A DNA stretch of 6,097 nucleotides from Deltaproteobacteria bacterium (GCA_019309665.1 JAFDFV010000151.1:1-6097), one strand, 5' to 3'; counted from the stretch's first letter, positions 1-5,863 are shown. A program made the numbers and translations. The notes: generated from the sequence alone by a model not told the origin.

Positions 1-1190
1 CATGCCCTTACTTTTTCAGGGTCTATAGAAATGTTTACCTGACCTTCCCAGTTGAATTCATCTCTGTATTTTGCCATGAGTAAATCTTTTTCAATTGCGC
101 CGGGAACCCCCTTTGCGATGTCTGCAATGTGTGCGGCAATTTTTGAAGCAATTATACCTTCTTTTACATCTTCTATAGTAGGTAGTCTTAAGTGCTCCGC
201 CGGAGTAACATAACACAGGAAGTCTGCGCCGGCTGATCCGGCAATGGCTCCTCCAATAGCGGCAGTAATATGGTCATAGCCAGGCGCTATGTCTGTGGGA
301 ATTGGACCAAGTACATAGAATGGAGCTCCCTGGCAAAGACTTTTTTCCAGCTCAACATTAGCCTTAATTTCTCTGATTGGAACATGTCCGGGGCCTTCAA
401 TCATAACCTGAACGCCTTGATCTCTTGCTCTTTTTGTAAGTTCGCCAAGGGTTATCAGCTCTTCAATCTGTGCCCTGTCAGTTGCATCGGCAATACATCC
501 CGGCCTCAAACCGTCGCCGAGACTGAGGACCATGTCGTAATGTTTGGCTATTTCAAGTAATTTATCATATTGTTCATAGAGAGGATTTTCTCTTTTGTTA
601 CATCTTATCCAATTGGCTAAAAAAGATCCTCCTCTGCTGACAATGCCTAAATGACGCCCTCCAATTTCAAGGCAGCCAATACTTTTTTTTGTTATCCCGC
701 AATGAACTGTAATGAAATCCACACCGTCTTCACCATTTTCTTTTATGACCCTGAACATGTCTTCAGCGGTCATTTCAACGATAGCTTTTTTAGAATCCAG
801 CATCTGAACAGCGGCCTGATATATAGGTACTGTTCCAATTACCAATGATGATTCTTTGATAATTGCTTTTCTTATTGTCCTGATATCGCCGCCTGTAGAG
901 AGATCCATAATAGTATCTGCTCCGGCGGCAACAGATACTCTTACCTTCTTGAGTTCCAGGTCAATATCTGTACGGTCTTTTGACGTTCCGATATTGGCGT
1001 TGACTTTTGTTTTTAAACCCTTGCCAATTGCGAGAGGTGAAATGGATTTGTGCTTTTTGTTTCTTATTACTACTATATTACCATTTTCAACTCCCTTGCG
1101 AATGAATTCAGGATCAATTCCTTCATATTCGGCACATATCTCCATTTCTTCCGAGATTTTATTTTTACGCGCCATTTCTAATTGAGTCAT
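1..1190 (-). CDS. thiC: Phosphomethylpyrimidine synthase ThiC (partial, C-terminus off the left edge)
   Basis: ThiC is the radical-SAM enzyme that converts aminoimidazole ribotide to HMP phosphate, the pyrimidine half of thiamine. The frame opens at ATG 1190 and stays open to base 1, giving about 396 residues. Recognisable ThiC blocks include NANIGTS (about residues 64-70), MDLSTGGDI near residue 95, MIEGPGHVP and FLCYVTPAEHLRLPT. The family's short form has about 425-435 residues, so roughly 35 are missing, including the C-terminal CX2CX4C cluster motif; its integrity cannot be judged here. The N-terminus lacks the long extension of enterobacterial and plant ThiC. A GGAG at 1200-1203 lies 9 nt before the ATG, inside the end of thi4, and only 3 nt separate the thi4 stop from this start, so the two are surely cotranscribed and probably translationally coupled. 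It is the last visible gene of the TPP-riboswitch operon. Confidence 0.97.
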   Translation of the reverse strand, partial: MTQLEMARKNKISEEMEICAEYEGIDPEFIRKGVENGNIVVIRNKKHKSISPLAIGKGLKTKVNANIGTSKDRTDIDLELKKVRVSVAAGADTIMDLSTGGDIRTIRKAIIKESSLVIGTVPIYQAAVQMLDSKKAIVEMTAEDMFRVIKENGEDGVDFITVHCGITKKSIGCLEIGGRHLGIVSRGGSFLANWIRCNKRENPLYEQYDKLLEIAKHYDMVLSLGDGLRPGCIADATDRAQIEELITLGELTKRARDQGVQVMIEGPGHVPIREIKANVELEKSLCQGAPFYVLGPIPTDIAPGYDHITAAIGGAIAGSAGADFLCYVTPAEHLRLPTIEDVKEGIIASKIAAHIADIAKGVPGAIEKDLLMAKYRDEFNWEGQVNISIDPEKVRA

Positions 1191-1193
1191 AAT

Positions 1194-1973
1194 TTATATC
1201 TCCGTTTTTGCAATAATCAGCTCTGCTACTTTCTTTCCTGAGAGAAGCATTCCTCCGAAGATTGGTCCCATTCTTGGGCCGCCAAAAGCGGCGTTAGCGG
1301 ACATTCCTGCGACATATACGCCCGGGCAGATTTCCCTGGTGTTTTCAATTGTCAGCTTTTCTGCCTTCTCCGCCCACATGGACCGTTCGCCCATTACTCC
1401 CCCGCTTTCAGTATTTAACTTCATATCTGCTTTTCGCTCAATAACGTGAAGCATTTCTGTTGCATGTCCTGTTGCATCAACAACATTTTTTGCCATAATT
1501 GTAAGGGGATCAACATGAAGTCCTGCCATTTCCACAGGTGACCATATAATGACAAGCCCAATAACGCGATTTTCTCGAATTACAACGTCTTCCACACTCA
1601 TACAATTAAAGAATTTTGCCCCGGCCTTAGTTGCATATGAGCATATCGTGGTAATGGATTCAATGGCATCTGCTGTAAAATATCCCGGCTGATATTCTCT
1701 TGTTTTTATATCAAAAATATCCAGCATTTCTTTTCCTTCTTTTTGTACCACTATTTCATTAAACATCATTCCGCCGCCCCACATTCCGCCGCCCAGACTT
1801 AACTTGCGTTCAAAAAGAGCTACTTTTATACCGGCTTTTGCCAGAAAATAAGCTGCTACAAGTCCGGATGGGCCTCCGCCGACGATTGCAGTATCAACCT
1901 CTGTATATTCCAGAAATTTTTGTGAAAAACGGTCAATTATTGCTCTAGTGATTATAACTTCATTTAATGCCAT
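1194..1973 (-). CDS. thi4: Thiazole synthase Thi4 (sulfide-dependent, archaeal-type)
   Basis: The 259-residue product is a Thi4-family enzyme, which builds the thiazole half of thiamine from NAD and glycine with a sulfur source. An N-terminal dinucleotide-binding motif VGGGPSG (residues 31-37) is followed by GGGMWGGGMMFN (61-72), GLHVDPLTI (151-159) and the conserved C-terminal block VYVAGMSANAAFGGPRMGP (219-237). In yeast Thi4 the sulfur-donor residue is Cys205; in the Methanocaldococcus jannaschii enzyme the position is His. Here it aligns to His153, so I infer a true catalyst using free sulfide and iron. Length matches archaeal and bacterial homologues, which lack the eukaryotic transit peptide. 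The start has an AGGAG at 1986-1990, 12 nt upstream, slightly far but the best available. It lies between thiDN and thiC and replaces the ThiG/ThiS/ThiF/ThiH route, none of which is seen nearby. Confidence 0.96.
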   Translation of the reverse strand: MALNEVIITRAIIDRFSQKFLEYTEVDTAIVGGGPSGLVAAYFLAKAGIKVALFERKLSLGGGMWGGGMMFNEIVVQKEGKEMLDIFDIKTREYQPGYFTADAIESITTICSYATKAGAKFFNCMSVEDVVIRENRVIGLVIIWSPVEMAGLHVDPLTIMAKNVVDATGHATEMLHVIERKADMKLNTESGGVMGERSMWAEKAEKLTIENTREICPGVYVAGMSANAAFGGPRMGPIFGGMLLSGKKVAELIIAKTEI

Positions 1974-2015
1974 AATATTATTAATCTCCTTTTTAATTTG
2001 ATAGTATAGATGAAA

Positions 2016-2165
2016 AAAGTGCCTAAAGTTGTGGTACGCCTTCGGCGTGCTATAGATTTTCAGGGCTTGATTATAACTTCAGCCGGAAATAAAGCGAGCA
2101 AAGTTGTATGGTAAAAAGTTAAAATTGTCAGCGCCAAAGGCGCATTCCTCAACTTTAGGCACTTT
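2016..2165. repeat. MITE-like element bounded by a perfect 16-bp inverted repeat
   Basis: AAAGTGCCTAAAGTTG at 2016-2031 is matched by its exact reverse complement at 2150-2165, giving a 150-bp element in the 190-bp gap between thiDN and thi4. Similarity of the two ends continues inward imperfectly, and each arm carries its own hairpin: ACGCCTTCGGCGT at 2036-2048 and GCGCCAAAGGCGC at 2131-2143. No ORF lies inside. The outer two bases of the right arm are also the first two bases, read on plus, of the thiDN stop triplet (2164-2166), so the element reaches into the end of that gene. I see no clear target-site duplication. A short non-autonomous transposable element or REP/ERIC-like repeat fits best. 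In the operon mRNA it would fold into a large structure between thiDN and thi4. Confidence 0.72.
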
Positions 2166-3519
2166 AGCTCACTTTAATTTTCAACCCTTTTGATATACTC
2201 AATACCTTATTGACAACATCAGCAGGCTTTTTACCGAGAACCCTTATCATCGGCTCCTTTCCCAGATCACCGCGGTCAAAAATTATATCTGGTATTGAAT
2301 CCCTCTTTGAAAGTACGGAATTAATTCCCCATTTTAAAGAATAACTATCTTTAGACTTGGTATCATCAGGCTCACCGGAACGGTCAAAATTATCCACATC
2401 AAATCCCAATGCTATGCATATGCCGATAATGTCTTCGGAAAACCTTATATTCATAGCGCATCGGTAGTCAGCATTATATTTCATGGCACTCAGGATTATG
2501 TCGGCAATATGACTGGAAGCGCCAAAAGCGGGATCACATAAAGTTCCGGTCTCTTCTCCAATCCTGATAATTCGTCCCGGTATGGCTGCAATGTCTTCTG
2601 CCTTGTTTGCATAGGCTAAGGCATAACCTAAGTTTGATTGTACTTCGGGAATAACATTTCCGCATTTTTCAGCATTTAATCTTTGCAGAGCAGCCTTAAG
2701 TTTTTGAATACAGTTATATCGTTCACTTTCCTGCAGAATATGGGCCAGGTGGTTTGTCGGGCCATGTCCGCCGCCTATATTCAGAGAAAACCGTATGGCG
2801 GCAGTTGTGTATTCTTTTGCTGTTTTTACTGCTTCAAAAACAGATTTTCCCTCGGCAAGCTTTGTAGCAATGGCAGCGGAAAATGTACATCCGGTACCAT
2901 GAGTATTTTTCGTATCTATCCTTTCAGAATTAAACTCGTGAAAATCTTTTCCATCATACAAAATGTCCACGGGATTGCCGGCAAGATGTCCACCTTTTAC
3001 AACTACGTTTTTTGCCCCTAACCCGCAGATAATTTCGGCTGATTTTTTCATATCGTCAATAGATGACACCTTGATTTTAGTTAGTTCTTCAGCTTCAGGA
3101 ATGTTTGGTGTAATTATAAGAGCTAAAGGCAAAAGTTCTTCTATCAGGAATTTTTTTGCTTCATTTACTATAAGTGGAGCCCCTCCTTTTGCCACCATTA
3201 CAGGATCTACAACGAGCTTATTTATTCCATATTGCCGCAGTTTTTTAGAAACCACCCTTATTATTTTGGAATTAGCCAGCATCCCGGTTTTGGCTGCATC
3301 AATTCCTATATCCGTGGCTACGGAATCAAACTGCTTTTCTACAAAATCTTCCGGGACTTCATAAACTCCCTGTACGCCAAGAGTATTTTGAGCGGTCAAA
3401 GCAGTTATGACACTCATCCCGAATCCGCCCAAAACGGTGATGGTTTTCAAATCCGCCTGTATCCCCGCTCCTCCACCTGAATCCGAGCCGGCGATGGTCA
3501 GAACCCTGCTGATGCCCAT
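2164..3519 (-). CDS. thiDN: Bifunctional HMP/HMP-P kinase ThiD fused to thiamine-phosphate synthase ThiN
   Basis: The product has 451 residues in two domains. Residues 1 to about 265 are ThiD, a ribokinase-fold kinase turning HMP into HMP-P and HMP-PP: it has AGSDSGGGAGIQADLKT (10-26), VDPVMVAKGG (104-113), TPNIPEAEEL (137-146) and the anion-hole motif HGTGC (207-211). Residues from about 270 to 451 are ThiN, the ThiE-unrelated thiamine-phosphate synthase known mainly from archaea and some anaerobic bacteria: PEVQSNLGYAL (291-301), FGASSHIAD (332-340), AMNIRF (355-360) and DRGDLGKEP (415-423). Length matches known ThiD-ThiN fusions and both halves look intact. GAGGAG at 3527-3532 lies 7 nt before the ATG and fixes the start. 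It is the first gene after the TPP riboswitch. Its stop codon overlaps the inverted-repeat end of the downstream element. Confidence 0.96.
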   Translation of the reverse strand: MGISRVLTIAGSDSGGGAGIQADLKTITVLGGFGMSVITALTAQNTLGVQGVYEVPEDFVEKQFDSVATDIGIDAAKTGMLANSKIIRVVSKKLRQYGINKLVVDPVMVAKGGAPLIVNEAKKFLIEELLPLALIITPNIPEAEELTKIKVSSIDDMKKSAEIICGLGAKNVVVKGGHLAGNPVDILYDGKDFHEFNSERIDTKNTHGTGCTFSAAIATKLAEGKSVFEAVKTAKEYTTAAIRFSLNIGGGHGPTNHLAHILQESERYNCIQKLKAALQRLNAEKCGNVIPEVQSNLGYALAYANKAEDIAAIPGRIIRIGEETGTLCDPAFGASSHIADIILSAMKYNADYRCAMNIRFSEDIIGICIALGFDVDNFDRSGEPDDTKSKDSYSLKWGINSVLSKRDSIPDIIFDRGDLGKEPMIRVLGKKPADVVNKVLSISKGLKIKVS

Positions 3520-3535
3520 AACTTATCTCCTCGAG

Positions 3536-3681
3536 TCGAGACTTTTGCAAAACGCCCCCTTTTGCCCAATTCCTGCGTCAGGCTCAAATTTTAAGCCTCG
3601 AAATACTCAATGTATTCCTGTATTTAAAATTTTTGCCTTCCTTGAACTTGAACAAAATTGAACATTTTTCAAAGGTCTCGA
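3536..3681. repeat. MITE-like inverted-repeat element in the thi operon leader
   Basis: TCGAGACTTTTGCAAAA at 3536-3552 is mirrored by TTTTTCAAAGGTCTCGA at 3665-3681, an imperfect terminal inverted repeat of about 17 bp enclosing 146 bp with no credible ORF. Inside is a smaller dyad, GGCTCAAATTTTAAGCC at 3581-3597. The element fills most of the gap between the riboswitch terminator (ending at 3698) and the thiDN Shine-Dalgarno sequence (3527-3532), stopping about 4 nt short of the latter. TCGAG is doubled at 3531-3540 at one edge, but no matching copy is seen at the other, so a target duplication is not shown. I infer a non-autonomous mobile repeat. Its style resembles dispersed repeats in deltaproteobacterial genomes, from memory only. 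Confidence 0.6.
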
Positions 3682-3697
3682 ATTAATCCTGTAAATT

Positions 3698-3734
3698 AAA
3701 AAAGGCCGATACCTTCCTTACCGGAGATATGGCC
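3698..3734 (-). terminator. Intrinsic terminator of the TPP riboswitch expression platform
   Basis: Read on the minus strand, GGCCATATCT (3734-3725) can pair with AGGTATCGGCC (3714-3704) with one bulged C, enclosing a short loop. It is followed at once by six U residues (3703-3698). It lies about 35 nt after the TPP aptamer and before the first gene, as expected for a transcription-terminating riboswitch. Confidence 0.8.
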
Positions 3735-3809
3735 CTTTGAAAATAAAAGCGTAACAAAATTTTAGTTTCCGCTCCCTACGCTGGTATAATCCAGGTCAGG
3801 TTCAAAGGG
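3733..3809 (-). promoter_or_regulatory. Predicted antiterminator pairing between aptamer and terminator foot
   Basis: The minus-strand RNA has CCCUUUGAA inside the aptamer (3809-3801), covering the 3' strand of P2 and its linker. A perfect 9-nt complement, UUCAAAGGG (3741-3733), leads into and overlaps the first two G residues of the terminator stem. Pairing these would open the aptamer and disarm the terminator; TPP binding would lock CCCUUUGAA into the aptamer and let the terminator form. The complementarity is seen directly; the mechanism is inferred. Confidence 0.55.
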
Positions 3810-3840
3810 TATTTTCTCAGCCGGACAGGCACCCCTGCAA
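3769..3840 (-). ncRNA. TPP riboswitch (THI element) aptamer
   Basis: The minus strand shows the hallmark THI-box blocks in order: GGGGTGCC, GGCTGAGA, ACCCTTTGAACCTGA and TATACCAGCGTAGGGA. GGGU/ACCC forms P2, GCC/GGC a short P3, CCU/AGG P4 and CUGG/CCAG P5; a weak P1 can form between TTGC (3840-3837) and GCGG (3772-3769). It is followed by an intrinsic terminator and then thiDN-thi4-thiC, so high TPP should switch the operon off by early termination. Confidence 0.96.
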
Positions 3841-3842
3841 TT

Positions 3843-3876
3843 GTTATATTATGTTTTTTTACCTCAACTGTTTCAT
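3843..3876 (-). promoter_or_regulatory. Possible sigma-70-type promoter of the thi operon
   Basis: On the minus strand TATAAC (3848-3843) would serve as the -10 box and place the transcript start near 3836, at the edge of the riboswitch aptamer. A -35 box is poor: CAGTTG lies 16 nt upstream. The position is the main support; the 71 bp between the NicO stop and the aptamer are AT-rich and otherwise featureless. Confidence 0.35.
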
Positions 3877-3911
3877 ATAATCAAGTATATTCTATGTGAA
3901 ATAAACAACAA

Positions 3912-4823
3912 TCAAATGACAGTGGCTAAAAACAGCAATCCCAGGCTTGCGACCATAAGACCGGCTATTGTTTCAATCAAACTTTCGAGCGTAATCGCCA
4001 GGCTGCCATGCCTTGCAACCATTCCAAGCGAGATGTTTTTGCCTGATATAACTATCACTACTACACATGTAATGGTCAGGGCCATACCGATAGAAACGGT
4101 AATCCCCAGCAGGATGCCCAATCCGACCAGCTCCATGGATAGGGCAAACAGCATGATCATTACTACCCCCGGGCATGGGATCATACCCACCACCAATGCC
4201 GATAACAAAGGACCATAAAGATGGCGCTTATGTCTCACATTGCAAGCCAGGTGGCTGCCTTTTGCACTTTTTATCCATTTGTAAATGCTTTTGATCAGAA
4301 TAGCCAAACCCAGGCAGGTAATCAGGCTGAAGCTGATAATTTGGGTGATCCGGGTTACATCTTCCAATGTTCCTGTGATACTCTTCTGCAAAATAATGTG
4401 GATAATCAGCACAAACATGATTCCCGACAAGCCGTGAAACAGGGCAATAGAGCTGCCGAAAAGCACCCCCCGTAGTAATCTCGGACGCTGAGATAAAATG
4501 TACGATATGGCAAAACCTTTGCCATGTCCTGGGCCGGCTGCATGAATCATCCCATAGGCAAAAGCAACCGCCAATAGAAAGGCCAAAGGTTTCACGCTAT
4601 TGGTCACCTTGGCCTCGCGCACCAGATCCGCCATTTTCTGGTTGAGTCGGTGCTGCCAAAGGGCAATCGTGGACAGAAGCGGATTCTTGGTAGCAGGATG
4701 CGTCGTCATGTGATGGGCTTTTGATTTGGGTTCGGCGGTAAACGGATTTTGCGCAAAGACCGGCTGCAGCATAACTGCAATGTAAACAGTCAAAAGGCAA
4801 AGTAATAAAAATGTGATTTTCAT
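3912..4823 (-). CDS. NicO-family metal transporter (RcnA/ZevB-like integral membrane protein)
   Basis: The 303-residue protein begins with a signal-like hydrophobic segment (MKITFLLLCLLTVYIAVML, residues 1-19, possible cleavage after VFA at 22-24). A soluble stretch with several His follows, then about six membrane segments. The NicO signature HAAGPGHGK lies at 94-102, a second conserved block GMIPCPGVVMIMLFAL at 213-228, and a Cys/His-bearing hydrophilic loop at about 185-203 (KSAKGSHLACNVRHKRHLYG). This loop is shorter than the His-rich loop of RcnA. NicO proteins move Ni, Co or, as reported for Haemophilus ZevB, are linked to Zn. The start overlaps the upstream DUF1007 stop as ATGA, indicating coupling and a joint function as a membrane/periplasmic pair. 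Metal and direction of transport cannot be told from sequence. No cobalamin riboswitch was seen upstream. Confidence 0.88.
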   Translation of the reverse strand: MKITFLLLCLLTVYIAVMLQPVFAQNPFTAEPKSKAHHMTTHPATKNPLLSTIALWQHRLNQKMADLVREAKVTNSVKPLAFLLAVAFAYGMIHAAGPGHGKGFAISYILSQRPRLLRGVLFGSSIALFHGLSGIMFVLIIHIILQKSITGTLEDVTRITQIISFSLITCLGLAILIKSIYKWIKSAKGSHLACNVRHKRHLYGPLLSALVVGMIPCPGVVMIMLFALSMELVGLGILLGITVSIGMALTITCVVVIVISGKNISLGMVARHGSLAITLESLIETIAGLMVASLGLLFLATVI

Positions 4824-5426
4824 GACTTTAACCTGAATTTCAGAAATAGCGCCCAGGGATTAACCATACCAAAATAAATCGAGGTGGATTTGTCTTCTTT
4901 GAGGGAGCTTTCAATCACAAATCGATCTCCATTCTCAACAAGTGCGGGCTGTTTTTGGGCAAAGAAGATGGCGGTATAGTAGGAAGGATCATATGCGGCG
5001 ATGACGATTTGTTTAAACAATTTGTGGGCTTTCACATGGCAAGGCACAAAAAAGTGATAGGAAAGTTTGCCGTTTTTTAAAACCGCGTTAAAATTCTTGA
5101 TCCACTTGACTTTGAAGGACTGACCATCAGATAAAATAATCGTATTCAGCGATATATGAGAACGCTTTTTCTTTCACCACAGCAACTTCGGCAGGTTCCA
5201 GTGTGCTGTTTTGGTTTTTGTCATAATCCGTGGCAATCATGCTACTGAACATATCATCGAAATTCCACTCGACCCAAAATCCTGCCAGGCCTTGATTGTC
5301 AAACACGATGCTCAATCGCTGGACAATAAATACATGTGGATGGGCAATCACATCGGAGCCCATGCACAACACATTTAAAAAAAGAATCAGATATAATACC
5401 TGCTTTCCGACACGAATCATCTGCAT
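4820..5426 (-). pseudogene. DUF1007 (ZevA-like) periplasmic metal-associated protein, frameshifted
   Basis: Two frames together give one DUF1007 protein of about 200 residues, the usual family length. The first (ATG 5426 to TGA 5127) has a signal peptide ending ...DVIA before HPHVFI, typical of the family, then FDDMFSSMIATDYD and an EF-hand-like loop DKNQNSTLEPAE, ending ...EYDYFI. The second continues in another frame from about 5128: DGQSFKVKWIKNF, YHFFVPCHVKA and AYDPSYYTAIFFA, ending at 4820. The join needs a +1 shift near 5126-5140, so a base was gained or a few lost. The family usually has several more residues between these blocks. A true mutation or a sequencing/assembly error would both explain this; if real, the gene is a recent pseudogene because both halves stay conserved. 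ATG 5420 is an alternative start; the Shine-Dalgarno sequence is weak. It overlaps the NicO gene by ATGA. Confidence 0.75.
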
Positions 5427-5450
5427 TTGACCATCAGTAATTCCGTTTTT

Positions 5451-5480
5451 GGGAAACTCTTTTTGAAAAAAGTTTTTCCC
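5451..5480. repeat. Short AT-rich palindrome upstream of the DUF1007 gene
   Basis: GGGAAACTCTTTTT and AAAAAGTTTTTCCC form an imperfect dyad 25 bp before the DUF1007 start. Neither strand has a T-run directly after the stem, so it is not a standard intrinsic terminator. It could be an operator or a remnant of the neighbouring repeat; no function is assigned. Confidence 0.4.
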
Positions 5481-5487
5481 TAATCTA

Positions 5488-5630
5488 TTGAACCTAAATT
5501 GAACGATTTTTTACTCAATCTGCGCCGATCTCTTGCGCATAAAGGCTTCGCAAAAATCCTCGACATATCCACGGGTATGCCTGCGGTTTTTGCAAATCCT
5601 TATGCATCAAGATCTCAAACTTAGGTTGAA
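5488..5630. repeat. Degenerate long inverted repeat, MITE-like
   Basis: TTGAACCTAAATTGA (5488-5502) mirrors TCAAACTTAGGTTGAA (5615-5630) with a few mismatches. Further in, GATCTCTTGCGCATAAAGG (5527-5545) with GCAAAAATCC (5550-5559) mirrors GGTTTTTGCAAATCC (5585-5599) with TTATGCATCAAGATC (5600-5614). A small dyad CATATCCACGGGTATG lies at the centre (5564-5579). The arms are offset by about 20 bp of unpaired sequence on the left. The plus-strand 60-codon frame crossing this region has no homology I recognise and is best read as chance. I infer a decayed or structurally complex dispersed repeat between the small ORF and the metal-transport genes. Confidence 0.5.
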
Positions 5631-5684
5631 GAATGCAATATATGAAATTCGAGTATATATCTTAATGCCTTATGCCACAACTGC

Positions 5685-5774
5685 TCAGCGCCTACGGAAG
5701 CGCATGTGGTGCTGAAAAAAAGTTTCCACAAACTTTAAAACTTTTGGCGCATCTTCCATGGGAGCGTTTAGCAT
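5685..5774 (-). CDS. Small ORF of 29 codons, unknown function, possibly a gene remnant
   Basis: The ORF starts at ATG 5774 behind a strong GGAGG located 8 nt upstream and ends at TGA 5685. The predicted peptide begins MLNAPMEDAPKVLKFVE, a plausible amphipathic helix, and ends in a basic HHMRFRRR tail. I do not recognise it. Read upstream in the same frame, the sequence also looks protein-like (TIGKTVADILEDAK) back to an in-frame TGA, and another frame upstream reads MTGFTPMIELS. The stretch might therefore be a decayed longer gene downstream of the ferredoxin-like CDS rather than a true microprotein. The C-terminal part overlaps a GCGC...GCGC hairpin. No neighbour explains it; the good Shine-Dalgarno sequence is the strongest support. 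Confidence 0.33.
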   Translation of the reverse strand: MLNAPMEDAPKVLKFVETFFQHHMRFRRR

Positions 5775-5791
5775 TTTCGCATCCTCCAAGA

Positions 5792-5814
5792 TATCGGCAA
5801 CTGTTTTGCCGATA
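5792..5814. promoter_or_regulatory. Perfect 9-bp dyad just upstream of the small ORF
   Basis: TATCGGCAA and TTGCCGATA flank a 5-nt loop, a perfect dyad whose edge lies 4 nt from the GGAGG of the 29-codon ORF. As RNA on the minus strand it would be a stable hairpin next to the ribosome binding site; as DNA it could be an operator. No T-run follows, so it is not a terminator. Confidence 0.45.
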
Positions 5815-5863
5815 GTTCAATCATAGGAGTGAATCCTGTCATTTCCCGCAACATCGCTTAAGG

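Noticed and set aside
270..1185. Plus-strand frames opposite thiC (270-560, 651-848, 856-1185)
   Set aside because: They lie opposite a clear, conserved ThiC reading frame, have no recognisable domains and no ribosome binding sites.
2683..3661. Frames opposite or overlapping thiDN on both strands
   Set aside because: Shadow frames of the conserved ThiD domain; products are low-complexity and unlike any family I know.
3870..3910. Weak AT-rich dyad TTTCACATA / TATATGAAA between the NicO stop and the riboswitch
   Set aside because: Imperfect, in very AT-rich sequence, without a T-run; it could be a chance match and does not fit a metal-regulator box I know.
3841..4475. Plus-strand frames opposite the NicO gene
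   Set aside because: The minus-strand frame has a signal-like start, membrane segments and the NicO motifs; the plus frames are its antisense.
5120..5140. Programmed +1 frameshifting in the DUF1007 gene
   Set aside because: The needed +1 slip at AUC UGA would move the tRNA to UCU, which does not re-pair, and there is no RF2-style internal Shine-Dalgarno sequence.
5121..5437. Direct 10-mer repeat TGACCATCAG at 5121 and 5428
   Set aside because: Several repeated 10-mers are expected by chance in 6 kb, and nothing else supports a duplication or recombination site.
5533..5715. Plus-strand 60-codon frame
   Set aside because: It runs through the long palindrome and the small-ORF hairpin and has no Shine-Dalgarno sequence or recognisable motif.
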